Below are positions 1-5,026 of a stretch of 5,665 bases of DNA, in pieces. This DNA comes from a bacterium (GTDB taxonomy: Bacteria; Patescibacteriota; Patescibacteriia; UBA1558; S5-K13). The notes below the pieces were generated by a model, which was not told the origin of the DNA, did no database searches, and saw only the letters and a program-made list of their open reading frames with translations. The stretch's first letter is position 1. Each line of letters starts with the position of its first letter. Made by a program: the position numbers and the translations under genes. Where the stretch lies: NCBI GenBank assembly GCA_021106915.1, contig JAIOTH010000068.1:1-5665 (forward strand). Direction: 5' to 3'.

Positions 1-2
1 GA

Positions 3-125
3 GAACTTGAAGAAAGTTTTGGTGGACTCCTCTTTGATATTTTTGTTCTTGCATCAGAACTTGGTATTGACTTGGATAAAATCTATCCCGATGAGCTAAA
101 AAAGTTTGGCAAGTATTCAAAGTAA
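3..125 (+). CDS. C-terminal end of a MazG-like NTP pyrophosphohydrolase (partial)
   Basis: Only the last 40 residues are in the window, read in frame 3 and ending at TAA 123-125; the start lies upstream. The peptide begins ELEESFGGLLFDIF and continues VLASELGIDLDKIYPDELKKFGKY. This resembles the last helices of MazG/all-alpha NTP pyrophosphatases, where a helix like EELGDLLFDV is followed by A.xLGIDLE and a short K-rich tail. Such enzymes hydrolyse non-canonical or excess NTPs to NMP and pyrophosphate using Mg2+ bound by acidic residues. If aligned that way, the ExxD metal-binding pair reads SxxG here, so this copy may be inactive, divergent or misassigned. It sits 17 nt before attC-1, as a cassette gene would. 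The family call rests on a short fragment. Confidence 0.45.
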   Translation, partial: ELEESFGGLLFDIFVLASELGIDLDKIYPDELKKFGKYSK

Positions 126-141
126 AAAGTAAATGTATATC

Positions 142-209
142 AGCTAACACCAGATATCCATCATTCTTCGCTAAAGCTACGAACGACGGATTATCTGGAA
201 ACGTTGGGC
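142..209 (+). other. attC-1 recombination site
   Basis: The R'' box is AGCTAAC (142-148) and the R' box is GTTGGGC (203-209), which fits GTTRRRY exactly. Arm L'' CCAGATATCC (150-159) pairs with L' GGATTATCTGG (188-198) over 10 bp, leaving one unpaired base in the longer arm. A single extrahelical base of this kind is a hallmark of attC arms. The spacers are A and AAAC. The interior 160-187 folds weakly around a GCTAAAGC tip. The predicted crossover is between G203 and T204. The R'' box departs from RYYYAAC at its second base. Confidence 0.75.
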
Positions 210-227
210 GAAATAGTGAAAATTTTT

Positions 228-246
228 TTTGCCCCAATAGGGCAAA
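228..246. other. Perfect hairpin in the leader before the methyltransferase-like gene
   Basis: TTTGCCC (228-234) and GGGCAAA (240-246) form a perfect 7-bp stem with loop CAATA, 39 nt before the ATG at 286. A run of eight T precedes the stem rather than following it, so it is not a standard intrinsic terminator on the + strand. It resembles the hairpin just after the same gene (1452-1471), which also begins with a TTTGCC arm. A role in RNA stability or translation is possible but not shown. Confidence 0.5.
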
Positions 247-285
247 TTAACCAGGGTAAATTTATTTTTTTGTTTATTAGAAAAT

Positions 286-1452
286 ATGGATTTTGAAAAA
301 CAACCACAAGAAGATTTCTTTTTAGAAAAAGAGAAGACAGCAAAAGAGGCGTCAATAGATACTAAGATGTCAGAAACACTTCGAGAAGAATCGCCTACTT
401 ATCTCGATTTTTCTGACGATGAAAAAGCAGAGGTAATTCGTAAAATCACTGAGCATTTTTTTTCACAAGGATATGATGTTGAGGGAAACCAGATCAATTT
501 TTTAGCAGAACAAGAAGAAATTGAAAGTTGGGTTAATGGATATGCTCAACACTTTGAAACCAAACGATTAGTAGAGGTCGCCTTAAAGAATTCGGAATTT
601 GTTCCAAATTTAATTAGAGAAATAGCAAACAGAAAAGAGTTTAGTCAGTTGGAACAAATTTTACAGCACTATAAAGGAAAATCAATGTTTGAATATTGTG
701 TTCGCGAAATTGAGTCAAGTTTAAAAGATGACAAAATGCAAAATAGCGTACTTATGGCATTATCTGAGATAATGACCGAAGAACGACAAGAGCCGACAAG
801 CATTGCTGAACATGAAGCTGACATGAAAAAAGAAAAAAAGACTGCCAGGCCACTATCAGCATATCAAAGACTATTAAAAATTAGCGATGAGGAACTACAA
901 GCATTGTCTGGCAAAGAATTACTGCTTGTTGGTGGTGGTTTTTCACCAATCAAAAATGAATTAAGGAAAAAAGGGGTTGAATGTACTATTACTAATATTG
1001 ATCCGATTGTTGAATCTGATCCCGAAATAGCGGACAACGTTATAAAAGGCAATTTTTATGACGTAGAAATGGATGAATACAAGTTTGATGAAGTTATGGC
1101 ACTTCATTCTTTGCCGACCTATGCATTTACGCCCGATCAAGCAAAAGATTTTTATAGCCGTTCGATTTTATCGCTCAAACAAGGCGGAGTGTTAAGAGTT
1201 ATGCCGATTGAGAAATTTAGTGACGCTTTTACACCCGCAATGAGACTTAGCCGAAAACCTGTTAATAATTCTTCGGTAGAATTTGTAGCGAGTTTAAAAG
1301 ATAGACCTGATTTATTTACTTTAACAGAATTTACGATTGAACATAAAGGCGCTTTGGGTCAAAAAACAGAAATGCCAGGAGTAAAAATTGAGATTATTGG
1401 TAATAAAGAAGAAGTAAAAGAATTCTTAAGATTGAAAAAATTTAAAAAATAA
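286..1452 (+). CDS. Helical N-terminus plus SAM-methyltransferase-like C-terminal domain
   Basis: A 388-residue, soluble, charged protein with no signal peptide or membrane segment. Residues 1-35 are low-complexity and acidic. Residues about 40-165 look mainly helical and match no family I know. A lysine-rich linker (180-188) leads to a Rossmann-like domain at about 205-310. There, LLLVGGGFSP (212-221) is in the place of the glycine-rich SAM loop, NIDP (237-240) would close strand 2, KFDEVMALHSLP (266-277) resembles the motif IV strand, and LKQGGVLRVMP (297-307) matches the usual post-motif strand. This order fits class I methyltransferases, although the loop lacks the usual DxGxG. The substrate cannot be deduced. 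The ATG at 286 is the first in frame after attC-1 and has no Shine-Dalgarno. Hairpins flank the gene and attC-2 follows. The methyltransferase call is an inference; the coding call is strong. Confidence 0.75.
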   Translation: MDFEKQPQEDFFLEKEKTAKEASIDTKMSETLREESPTYLDFSDDEKAEVIRKITEHFFSQGYDVEGNQINFLAEQEEIESWVNGYAQHFETKRLVEVALKNSEFVPNLIREIANRKEFSQLEQILQHYKGKSMFEYCVREIESSLKDDKMQNSVLMALSEIMTEERQEPTSIAEHEADMKKEKKTARPLSAYQRLLKISDEELQALSGKELLLVGGGFSPIKNELRKKGVECTITNIDPIVESDPEIADNVIKGNFYDVEMDEYKFDEVMALHSLPTYAFTPDQAKDFYSRSILSLKQGGVLRVMPIEKFSDAFTPAMRLSRKPVNNSSVEFVASLKDRPDLFTLTEFTIEHKGALGQKTEMPGVKIEIIGNKEEVKEFLRLKKFKK

Positions 1453-1485
1453 ATTTGCCTATCGGCGAATTAAGAATTTTTTATT
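1452..1485 (+). terminator. Possible intrinsic terminator after the methyltransferase-like gene
   Basis: AATTTGCC (1452-1459) pairs with GGCGAATT (1464-1471) through one G-U wobble, with loop TATC. AAGAA and then a run of six T follow (1477-1482). The stem overlaps the last base of the stop codon. The stem is short and the T run starts 6 nt after it, so it would be weak. It would separate transcription of this cassette from the next. Confidence 0.45.
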
Positions 1486-1490
1486 ACATC

Positions 1491-1592
1491 GTACAACAGC
1501 GTATATCTGGTTACGGCTTTTATACAAAAACCTCCGCCCATATTTTGCTCCATTGCGTTCCGCAAAATATCAGATATACTGGAACGTTATCG
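1491..1592 (+). other. attC-2 recombination site
   Basis: R'' is GTACAAC (1491-1497) and R' is GTTATCG (1586-1592). L'' GTATATCTG (1501-1509) and L' CAGATATAC (1571-1579) pair perfectly over 9 bp. The spacers are AGC and TGGAAC. Immediately inside, ATATTTTGC (1540-1548) and GCAAAATAT (1562-1570) form a second perfect 9-bp stem whose loop is TCCATTGCGTTCC (1549-1561). R'' and R' of this site match each other at only 4 of 7 positions, but R' matches the R'' of the next cassette exactly, as expected for cassettes of separate origin. The predicted crossover is between G1586 and T1587. Confidence 0.8.
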
Positions 1593-1614
1593 AAAATAAA
1601 TTAAATTACCACAT

Positions 1615-2040
1615 ATGAAAAGATTAAAATGTAATGTCGGTGAATATGGAGTGCTCGTAAATTCACGAGGAAAATTTTTGATTTTAAAGTTACCTATAAA
1701 CAAAGAATTTACTAAGGAACTATGGATGTTACCTGGTGGCAGGCTTAATCACGATGATCAGCCTGAATTTGGATTAAAGCGTGAAATATTGGAAGAAACT
1801 GGGTTGAGGGCTAAAGTTATTTCTCCCGTCTATGTAGCTCGCTAGGGAATAGAGAATCCTCAAAAGTATTCAATATTTTTTCTATGCAAAACATTAAGTG
1901 ATGATGAAGTTAAAATTAGTAATGAACACACTGAAAGCAAATGGATAGATTTTAATGATATAGAAAAAATATCTTGGTTGAATGACCACCAGAAAATCGT
2001 AATAAAAAAATCAAAAATTTTTCTTGAGAAGGGTTTCTAA
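1615..2040 (+). pseudogene. NUDIX hydrolase interrupted by one in-frame TAG
   Basis: Reading from ATG 1615 to TAA 2038-2040 in a single frame gives about 141 codons, a normal NUDIX length, with one internal TAG at 1843-1845 (codon 77). The Nudix box spans residues 42-64: PGGRLNHDDQ, then PEFGLKREILEETGL. The catalytic REILEETGL core is intact. The first Glu of GX5EX7REUXEEXGU is Asp48, a conservative change. NUDIX enzymes cleave nucleoside diphosphates linked to another moiety, often damaged or excess nucleotides; the substrate here is unknown. After the TAG, the frame continues with sensible coding sequence (IENPQKYSIFFLCKTL, later ESKWIDFNDI), matching the usual NUDIX C-terminal strands and helix. 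The 76-residue fragment before the stop lacks these and probably does not fold. A single G-to-A change from TGG (Trp) would explain the stop. Readthrough or sequencing error are the alternatives. Confidence 0.8.
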
Positions 2041-2048
2041 TTTGCATC

Positions 2049-2127
2049 CGATAACACCGAATATGAGGTTCTAGAAATTTACGATATACTATTATTAAGG
2101 AGTATAAATTTTTCTTAGCGGACACGG
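2049..2127 (+). other. Decayed attC-like site after the NUDIX gene
   Basis: The left half is well preserved: GCATC, then R'' CGATAAC (2049-2055), then ACCG. It lies 8 nt after the NUDIX stop, the same position and core as in the neighbouring sites. This R'' is the exact reverse complement of the R' GTTATCG at the 5' edge of the same cassette (1586-1592). The right half is poor: CGGACACGGAAA (2119-2130) sits where CGTTATCGGAAA would be expected, but the essential GTT is missing and no clean L arms pair. A small hairpin ATACT...AGTAT lies inside. It is probably no longer recombinogenic. Confidence 0.4.
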
Positions 2128-2168
2128 AAAGATTATTTTGGTAAATTTAATTTTTAATTTAAAATATT

Positions 2169-2672
2169 ATGAACAAAAAAAATTTAACAGTCGGAATAAT
2201 TATTCTAATTGTTGTTGGACTAGGAATTTTTTTGTATGGTTGTACATCTCAACCTGAGTCTACACCTAAACCAATTTCTACTCCAGAACTTACACCAACT
2301 CTTTCAAACTGCGCTAAAGAAGGGAAGAGATTTTCTTCTGTTTACAAAGAGGAATACCCTGAACATTGTTGTGAAGGTTTAACAGAATGGCATTCTGGCA
2401 TGGATACTAGTATGTCTATTGGAAGCGAATGTTATGATACAATGATGGAAAGCGGATATCCTGTTGGAACTTGTATTAATTGTGGTAATGGGGTTTGTGA
2501 AGAGGTAGAAGATGTGTGTAATTGTCCTAGTGATTGTAGCGCTGAAAATTCACAGTATGTAACTGTTAAAGATTTTTGTAATAATTATATGGGTGTGAAG
2601 ACAGGTCTAACAACAATGTGCAAAGAAGATATTTTTGATTTACCCCTTTGTAAACTTTGTGAATGGGAATAG
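2169..2672 (+). CDS. Cysteine-rich lipoprotein with CGNGVCE motif
   Basis: A 167-residue predicted surface lipoprotein. KKN, a hydrophobic stretch (residues 7-23) and lipobox LYGC (22-25) give Cys25 as the lipidated residue. A Thr/Pro/Ser-rich tether follows (residues 26-46, STPKPISTPELTPT). The mature part holds 14 further cysteines: 48, 67, 68, 88, 102, 105, 110, 117, 119, 123, 137, 151, 161 and 164. The central segment NCGNGVCEEVEDVCNCPSDC (104-123) is a small disulfide or metal-binding-looking module I know from extracellular proteins of CPR bacteria and DPANN archaea. The preceding CAKEGKRFSSVY...CCEGL stretch also looks like a recurring extracellular module. Function is unknown; adhesion, protease inhibition or metal binding are guesses. 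The ATG is the only start that keeps the signal peptide, and it has no Shine-Dalgarno. The gene lies between the decayed site and attC-3. Confidence 0.85.
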   Translation: MNKKNLTVGIIILIVVGLGIFLYGCTSQPESTPKPISTPELTPTLSNCAKEGKRFSSVYKEEYPEHCCEGLTEWHSGMDTSMSIGSECYDTMMESGYPVGTCINCGNGVCEEVEDVCNCPSDCSAENSQYVTVKDFCNNYMGVKTGLTTMCKEDIFDLPLCKLCEWE

Positions 2673-2744
2673 TTCTTTAGTCACTTATCCCTAATAATGG
2701 AATTAAAGAAATTAAAGAGTTTAATTTTAGGTAAGCCTTACATC

Positions 2745-2831
2745 GTATAACAGCGTGTATGAAACTATGGTTTTTTATAAAAATCTTCGCCCAAATTGTT
2801 TCGCAACTTTTTATACACGTAAACGTTATAC
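2745..2831 (+). other. attC-3 recombination site
   Basis: This is the clearest site. R'' GTATAAC (2745-2751) and R' GTTATAC (2825-2831) are exact reverse complements. L'' CGTGTAT (2754-2760) pairs perfectly with L' ATACACG (2813-2819). The spacers are AG and TAAAC. Its left side, from TTACATCGTA through AACAGCGT and on to CGCCCA, is plainly related to attC-2, so the two sites share ancestry although the genes they follow do not. The predicted crossover is between G2825 and T2826. Confidence 0.82.
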
Positions 2832-2894
2832 AAAATATTTTTTAAGCTAAAAAGTAGAAGGACAAGGTTCAATTTAACTTGAAGTAATCGCTAG

Positions 2895-2904
2895 TTTATA
2901 TATT
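2895..2904 (+). promoter_or_regulatory. Possible TATA/-10-like element before the KPAVYLYP lipoprotein
   Basis: TTTATATATT lies 23 nt before the ATG at 2928, in the longest leader of the array (2832-2927). As a bacterial -10 it has no well-spaced -35; TTGAAG at 2879 leaves only 14 nt. As an archaeal TATA box its distance would fit a leaderless transcript. Such AT-rich words occur by chance in this base composition, so this is weak. Confidence 0.22.
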
Positions 2905-2927
2905 AACTAATCTAAAATAATATTATT

Positions 2928-3983
2928 ATGATGAATAAAACAATTACCTTTTTAATCTTAGTGGGAATATTGATTCTAGCAGGATGTACGCAAATATCAT
3001 TTGATGATCAAGACATCGTAAACTGTGATGAAGATTATGAATGTTTGTATCAACAAACATCAAATGGAAATTCTGCTAAAGTAGTTATTACTGAAGAAAT
3101 CGAATCATTATCTCTGATTGAAAAAAGTGAAGTTAAAGTTGAACCAGTCAATAATCAGTATCAAGTGTCCATGAAAATTATTGATTTAAAAGAAATGAAA
3201 AAAGATAAACCAATGACAAGATCAATTGTTGGTTCTATATCTAAAACCTGTCCTCAAATCATAAATAATCTGAATAAGATTGAATCTAAAAGTGCTATTT
3301 GTACAGTTAATTCTGCTGAAGAAGCAAAGCAATTAGCTATAGATGGTTTAACTGAAGATTCCATAAAACAATATAATTGTGCTGGAAATTTAATTGATGC
3401 AATCACAGAAATTTGTGTTACGCCAGATTTTCCTAATTTTCCACCAGGAGTTAGGAAGCCAGCTGTTTACTTATATCCAGAAGAAAAGTCAGAAATTGAA
3501 GTTTCTATAAAAGTAAATGGATTTATCACTAAAGCTGAACCAGATTATTTATTGGGTTGGAAAGTTACAGCAGAACCAAATGGATTAATTGATAGTAAAT
3601 TTGATTATTAATTCTATGAAGCTCAATTAAATAAACTTGAACTTCCTAAAGAGGGCTGGATTGTAGAATATTCAAATTTAGAAAATTGGTTTGATCAAAA
3701 TTTGTCCTTATTAGGATTAAATCAGAAAGAATCAATTCAATTTAAAAAATATTGGTTAAAAGAGTTAGAAGAAGCAAATTATTATGAAATTAAAATTTTA
3801 GAAAAATTATTTTTAGATGAGAATATGAATTTAATCATTACTCCTAAACCAGACACCTTGATAAGATTGAACTTCTACTTCAAACCTCATTCAGAAAAAA
3901 TTGAATTGAACGAACCAACAATTGAAACTCCAAAACGAAATGGTTTTACTGTTGTTGAATGGGGAGGACTACTTGACAATTGA
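2928..3983 (+). pseudogene. KPAVYLYP-family lipoprotein interrupted by one in-frame TAA
   Basis: A single frame runs from ATG 2928 to TGA 3981-3983, about 351 codons, with one internal TAA at 3609-3611 (codon 228). The N-terminus is a lipoprotein signal: MMNK, a hydrophobic run, and lipobox LAGC (17-20) with Cys20 lipidated. Residues about 30-170 form a variable extracellular part with five cysteines (33, 39, 108, 125, 151) plus Cys163. The conserved domain starts at RKPAVYLYPEE (176-186) and passes through GWKVTAEPNG (210-219). It continues beyond the stop with FYEAQL, then LGLNQKES, KKYWLKEL, ITPKPD and the family's closing GFTVVEWGG (339-347). Family members normally read Y-L-F-(Y/W)-E here, so TAA most likely replaces TTA (Leu). 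The function of this surface family is unknown to me. The downstream piece could only start at TTG 3702 without a signal peptide, so it is not an independent gene. Confidence 0.82.
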
Positions 3984-4064
3984 ACCTTGCCTTAATTCTT
4001 GTTCTTAAAGTATCGCATTCGCTTATTTGATAGAACGCCCAAAAAATTACTCCAAGGGGGAGAC

Positions 4065-4090
4065 GTTGCGCTTTCACTCCACTTCGTTCC
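4065..4090 (+). other. Relic attC half-site and shared 13-mer
   Basis: AGACGTTGCGC (4061-4071) closely resembles the R' side of attC-4 (AGACGTTATCG). It is followed by TCCACTTCGTTCC (4078-4090), one of three near-identical 13-mers otherwise found in the loops of attC-2 and attC-4. No matching R'' or L'' arm is visible upstream of it between 3984 and 4060. It is best read as the remnant of another site, fused to attC-4 by deletion. Confidence 0.35.
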
Positions 4091-4100
4091 GTTCACCCTC

Positions 4101-4197
4101 GTATAACAAGAGATAAAAGGAAAATTGCTCGGCTCGCAATTTTCCCAAATTTTTCTTCCACTACGTTCCAAATTTTTTTTTATCCCAGACGTTATCG
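4101..4197 (+). other. attC-4 recombination site
   Basis: R'' GTATAAC (4101-4107) and R' GTTATCG (4191-4197). L'' GATAAAA (4112-4118) pairs with L' TTTTATC (4178-4184); the spacers are AAGA and CCAGAC. Inside is a strong perfect 10-bp hairpin, GGAAAATTGC (4119-4128) with GCAATTTTCC (4136-4145), loop TCGGCTC. A second variable part follows, containing TCCACTACGTTCC (4157-4169). R'' is the exact reverse complement of the R' box at this cassette's 5' edge (2825-2831). The predicted crossover is between G4191 and T4192. Confidence 0.78.
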
Positions 4198-4228
4198 GAA
4201 ATATTTAAAAAGCTAATTATAAATTATT

Positions 4229-4414
4229 ATGAAAAAACTTAGAAAAATTTTAGGAGCATTTTGGTTCATACATTTAATGGTATTTTTAGGATTATTTTCA
4301 TTATTAGGTTATTTAATGACAGATGTTAAAATTTTGATTTTTTTTATAGTTTTATCATATTCAGGAGCAATTTGTGGTTCATTTATAAGAGTTATTGATA
4401 CGATAAAAAAATAA
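4229..4414 (+). CDS. Small membrane protein with two transmembrane helices
   Basis: A 61-residue, strongly hydrophobic protein. A basic start (MKKLRK) leads into helix 1 at about residues 8-30 (LGAFWFIHLMVFLGLFSLLGYLM). A short turn, TDVK, is followed by helix 2 at about 33-55 (ILIFFIVLSYSGAICGSFI) and a short basic tail, DTIKK. By the positive-inside rule both ends should be cytoplasmic. I do not recognise a family. It starts 38 nt after the R' box of attC-4 and ends 27 nt before a decayed R'' box, so it fills a minimal cassette of about 315 bp. Small membrane proteins of unknown function are common cassette cargo. No Shine-Dalgarno is seen; the ATG is preceded by TAAATTATT. Confidence 0.7.
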   Translation: MKKLRKILGAFWFIHLMVFLGLFSLLGYLMTDVKILIFFIVLSYSGAICGSFIRVIDTIKK

Positions 4415-4441
4415 AGATAATACGCCACTTTTAAATACATC

Positions 4442-4513
4442 CGACAATATTAGATATACAAATTTTTTTTCGTTTCACTCAGCAAGATTTTGGATTATTT
4501 GGAGATGTTATTG
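4442..4513 (+). other. Decayed attC-like site after the small membrane protein
   Basis: The left side ACATC-CGACAAT (R'' at 4442-4448) aligns with ACATC-GTACAAC of attC-2 and ATC-CGATAAC at 2046-2055. The right side GATGTTATTGAAA (R' GTTATTG, 4507-4513) aligns with GACGTTATCGGAAA of attC-4. Most differences are C/T or G/A transitions. Reverting two bases would make R'' CCGATAAC, the exact complement of the GTTATCGG at this cassette's own 5' edge (4191-4198). The L arms pair weakly (CAAAT 4459-4463 with ATTTG 4497-4501). It is probably degenerate. Confidence 0.38.
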
Positions 4514-4585
4514 AAATTTTGATATAATAAAAAATATCCATTTATTAAAACAGGTATTTAATAAATAATTATTAATCTAACAAAT

Positions 4586-5008
4586 ATGGACATTGAAAAT
4601 TTTCATCAAAAATTAAACGCAAGCTTAAGTTTAAGTATGATTTTTAGTGCGCTGAGCATTGATAAATCAGAGTTGATTAATTATTGGGAAGCGAAGCAAA
4701 CCGATAATGAATATGAGGCACCCAATGGTATTATTATTTTAACTAAAAACGATATTATTTTTTTAAAGAAATCAGGCAAGCAAGTTAAGGAAAAAGAATT
4801 AGCAAAGCCAAGTTTTAGAATACCTATTTCTAAAATTAAAAAACTTAAAAAAATTCCTTTGCTTGGAATTATTATTAATGGCAATATTGCACCAGAAGAA
4901 GCTGGGTTTTTCAAAAAAATGATAAGCAATAAATCTATTACTTTAAAAATAAAAAATGATCAAGAGTTTATCCAGCAAATAAAAAATTTAAACCCTAATA
5001 TTAAATAA
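4586..5008 (+). CDS. Uncharacterised small protein, possibly PH-like fold
   Basis: A 140-residue soluble protein with no signal peptide and no clear membrane segment. Residues 1-45 look helical. Residues about 46-130 alternate short hydrophobic strands with turns (NGIIILTKNDIIFLKK, then FRIPISKIKKLKKIPLLGIIING, then SITLKIKND) and end in a helix, EFIQQIKNL. The order of strands and the final helix are like bacterial PH-domain or GRAM-like proteins, which often bind membranes or partner proteins. That is a shape-level inference without a diagnostic motif. The ATG at 4586 follows an AT-only leader with no Shine-Dalgarno. The next gene starts 18 nt after the stop, so the two are probably co-transcribed. 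The antisense reading frame across this gene is a shadow. Confidence 0.65.
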   Translation: MDIENFHQKLNASLSLSMIFSALSIDKSELINYWEAKQTDNEYEAPNGIIILTKNDIIFLKKSGKQVKEKELAKPSFRIPISKIKKLKKIPLLGIIINGNIAPEEAGFFKKMISNKSITLKIKNDQEFIQQIKNLNPNIK

Positions 5009-5026
5009 ATTTTAAAAATAAAAATT

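Larger units (their letters stand above)
1..4513 (+). mobile_element. Integron-like gene cassette array (partial, no integrase in view)
   Basis: Five or six unrelated short genes, all on the + strand, are separated by structured sites that fit the attC layout. Four sites are well supported and two look decayed. The spacing from R'' to R' is about 68 to 102 nt, inside the usual attC range. The R'' sides share a core reading roughly ATC-NNNN-AAC-A, and the R' sides share A(A/G)(C/T)GTT. Genes start 28 to 103 nt after an R' box and end just before an R'' box, the normal gene-then-attC polarity. The left end runs off the window. The right end is set at the last decayed R' box and is uncertain. 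No tyrosine recombinase of the IntI type, attI or Pc is present. Seen: the repeated architecture. Inferred: mobilisation by an integron integrase encoded elsewhere. Confidence 0.72.

Noticed and set aside
864..1052. 62-codon open frame on the minus strand
   Set aside because: It lies wholly inside the methyltransferase-like gene, has no recognisable domain or leader, and its product has antisense-type composition.
2709..2727. Terminator hairpin after the Cys-rich lipoprotein (AAATTAAA-GAG-TTTAATTT)
   Set aside because: The stem is entirely A/T and followed by only a few T, so it is expected by chance in this composition.
1843..3611. Alternative genetic code explaining the internal TAG and TAA
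   Set aside because: TAA, TAG and TGA each end a gene in this window at sensible places, and no glycine-type TGA recoding is seen inside genes. Two different internal stops fit point mutations better.
3702..3983. Independent gene starting at TTG 3702
   Set aside because: It is in the same frame as the lipoprotein upstream, continues that family's conserved core, and coding sequence extends back to the TAA at 3609; it is the second half of a broken gene.
142..4513. CRISPR array
   Set aside because: The repeated units are 68-102 nt, imperfect, separated by whole genes, and built as attC-like fold-backs rather than uniform short repeats with spacers.
4523..4528. TATAAT -10 box before the 4586 gene
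   Set aside because: The best -35 candidate (TTGGAG at 4499) is weak, and TATAAT-like words are frequent in AT-rich spacers; not enough to call a promoter.
4681..4929. 82-codon open frame on the minus strand
   Set aside because: It is a shadow of the 4586-5008 gene. Its hydrophobic look comes from reading Lys/Glu/Asn-rich codons backwards.
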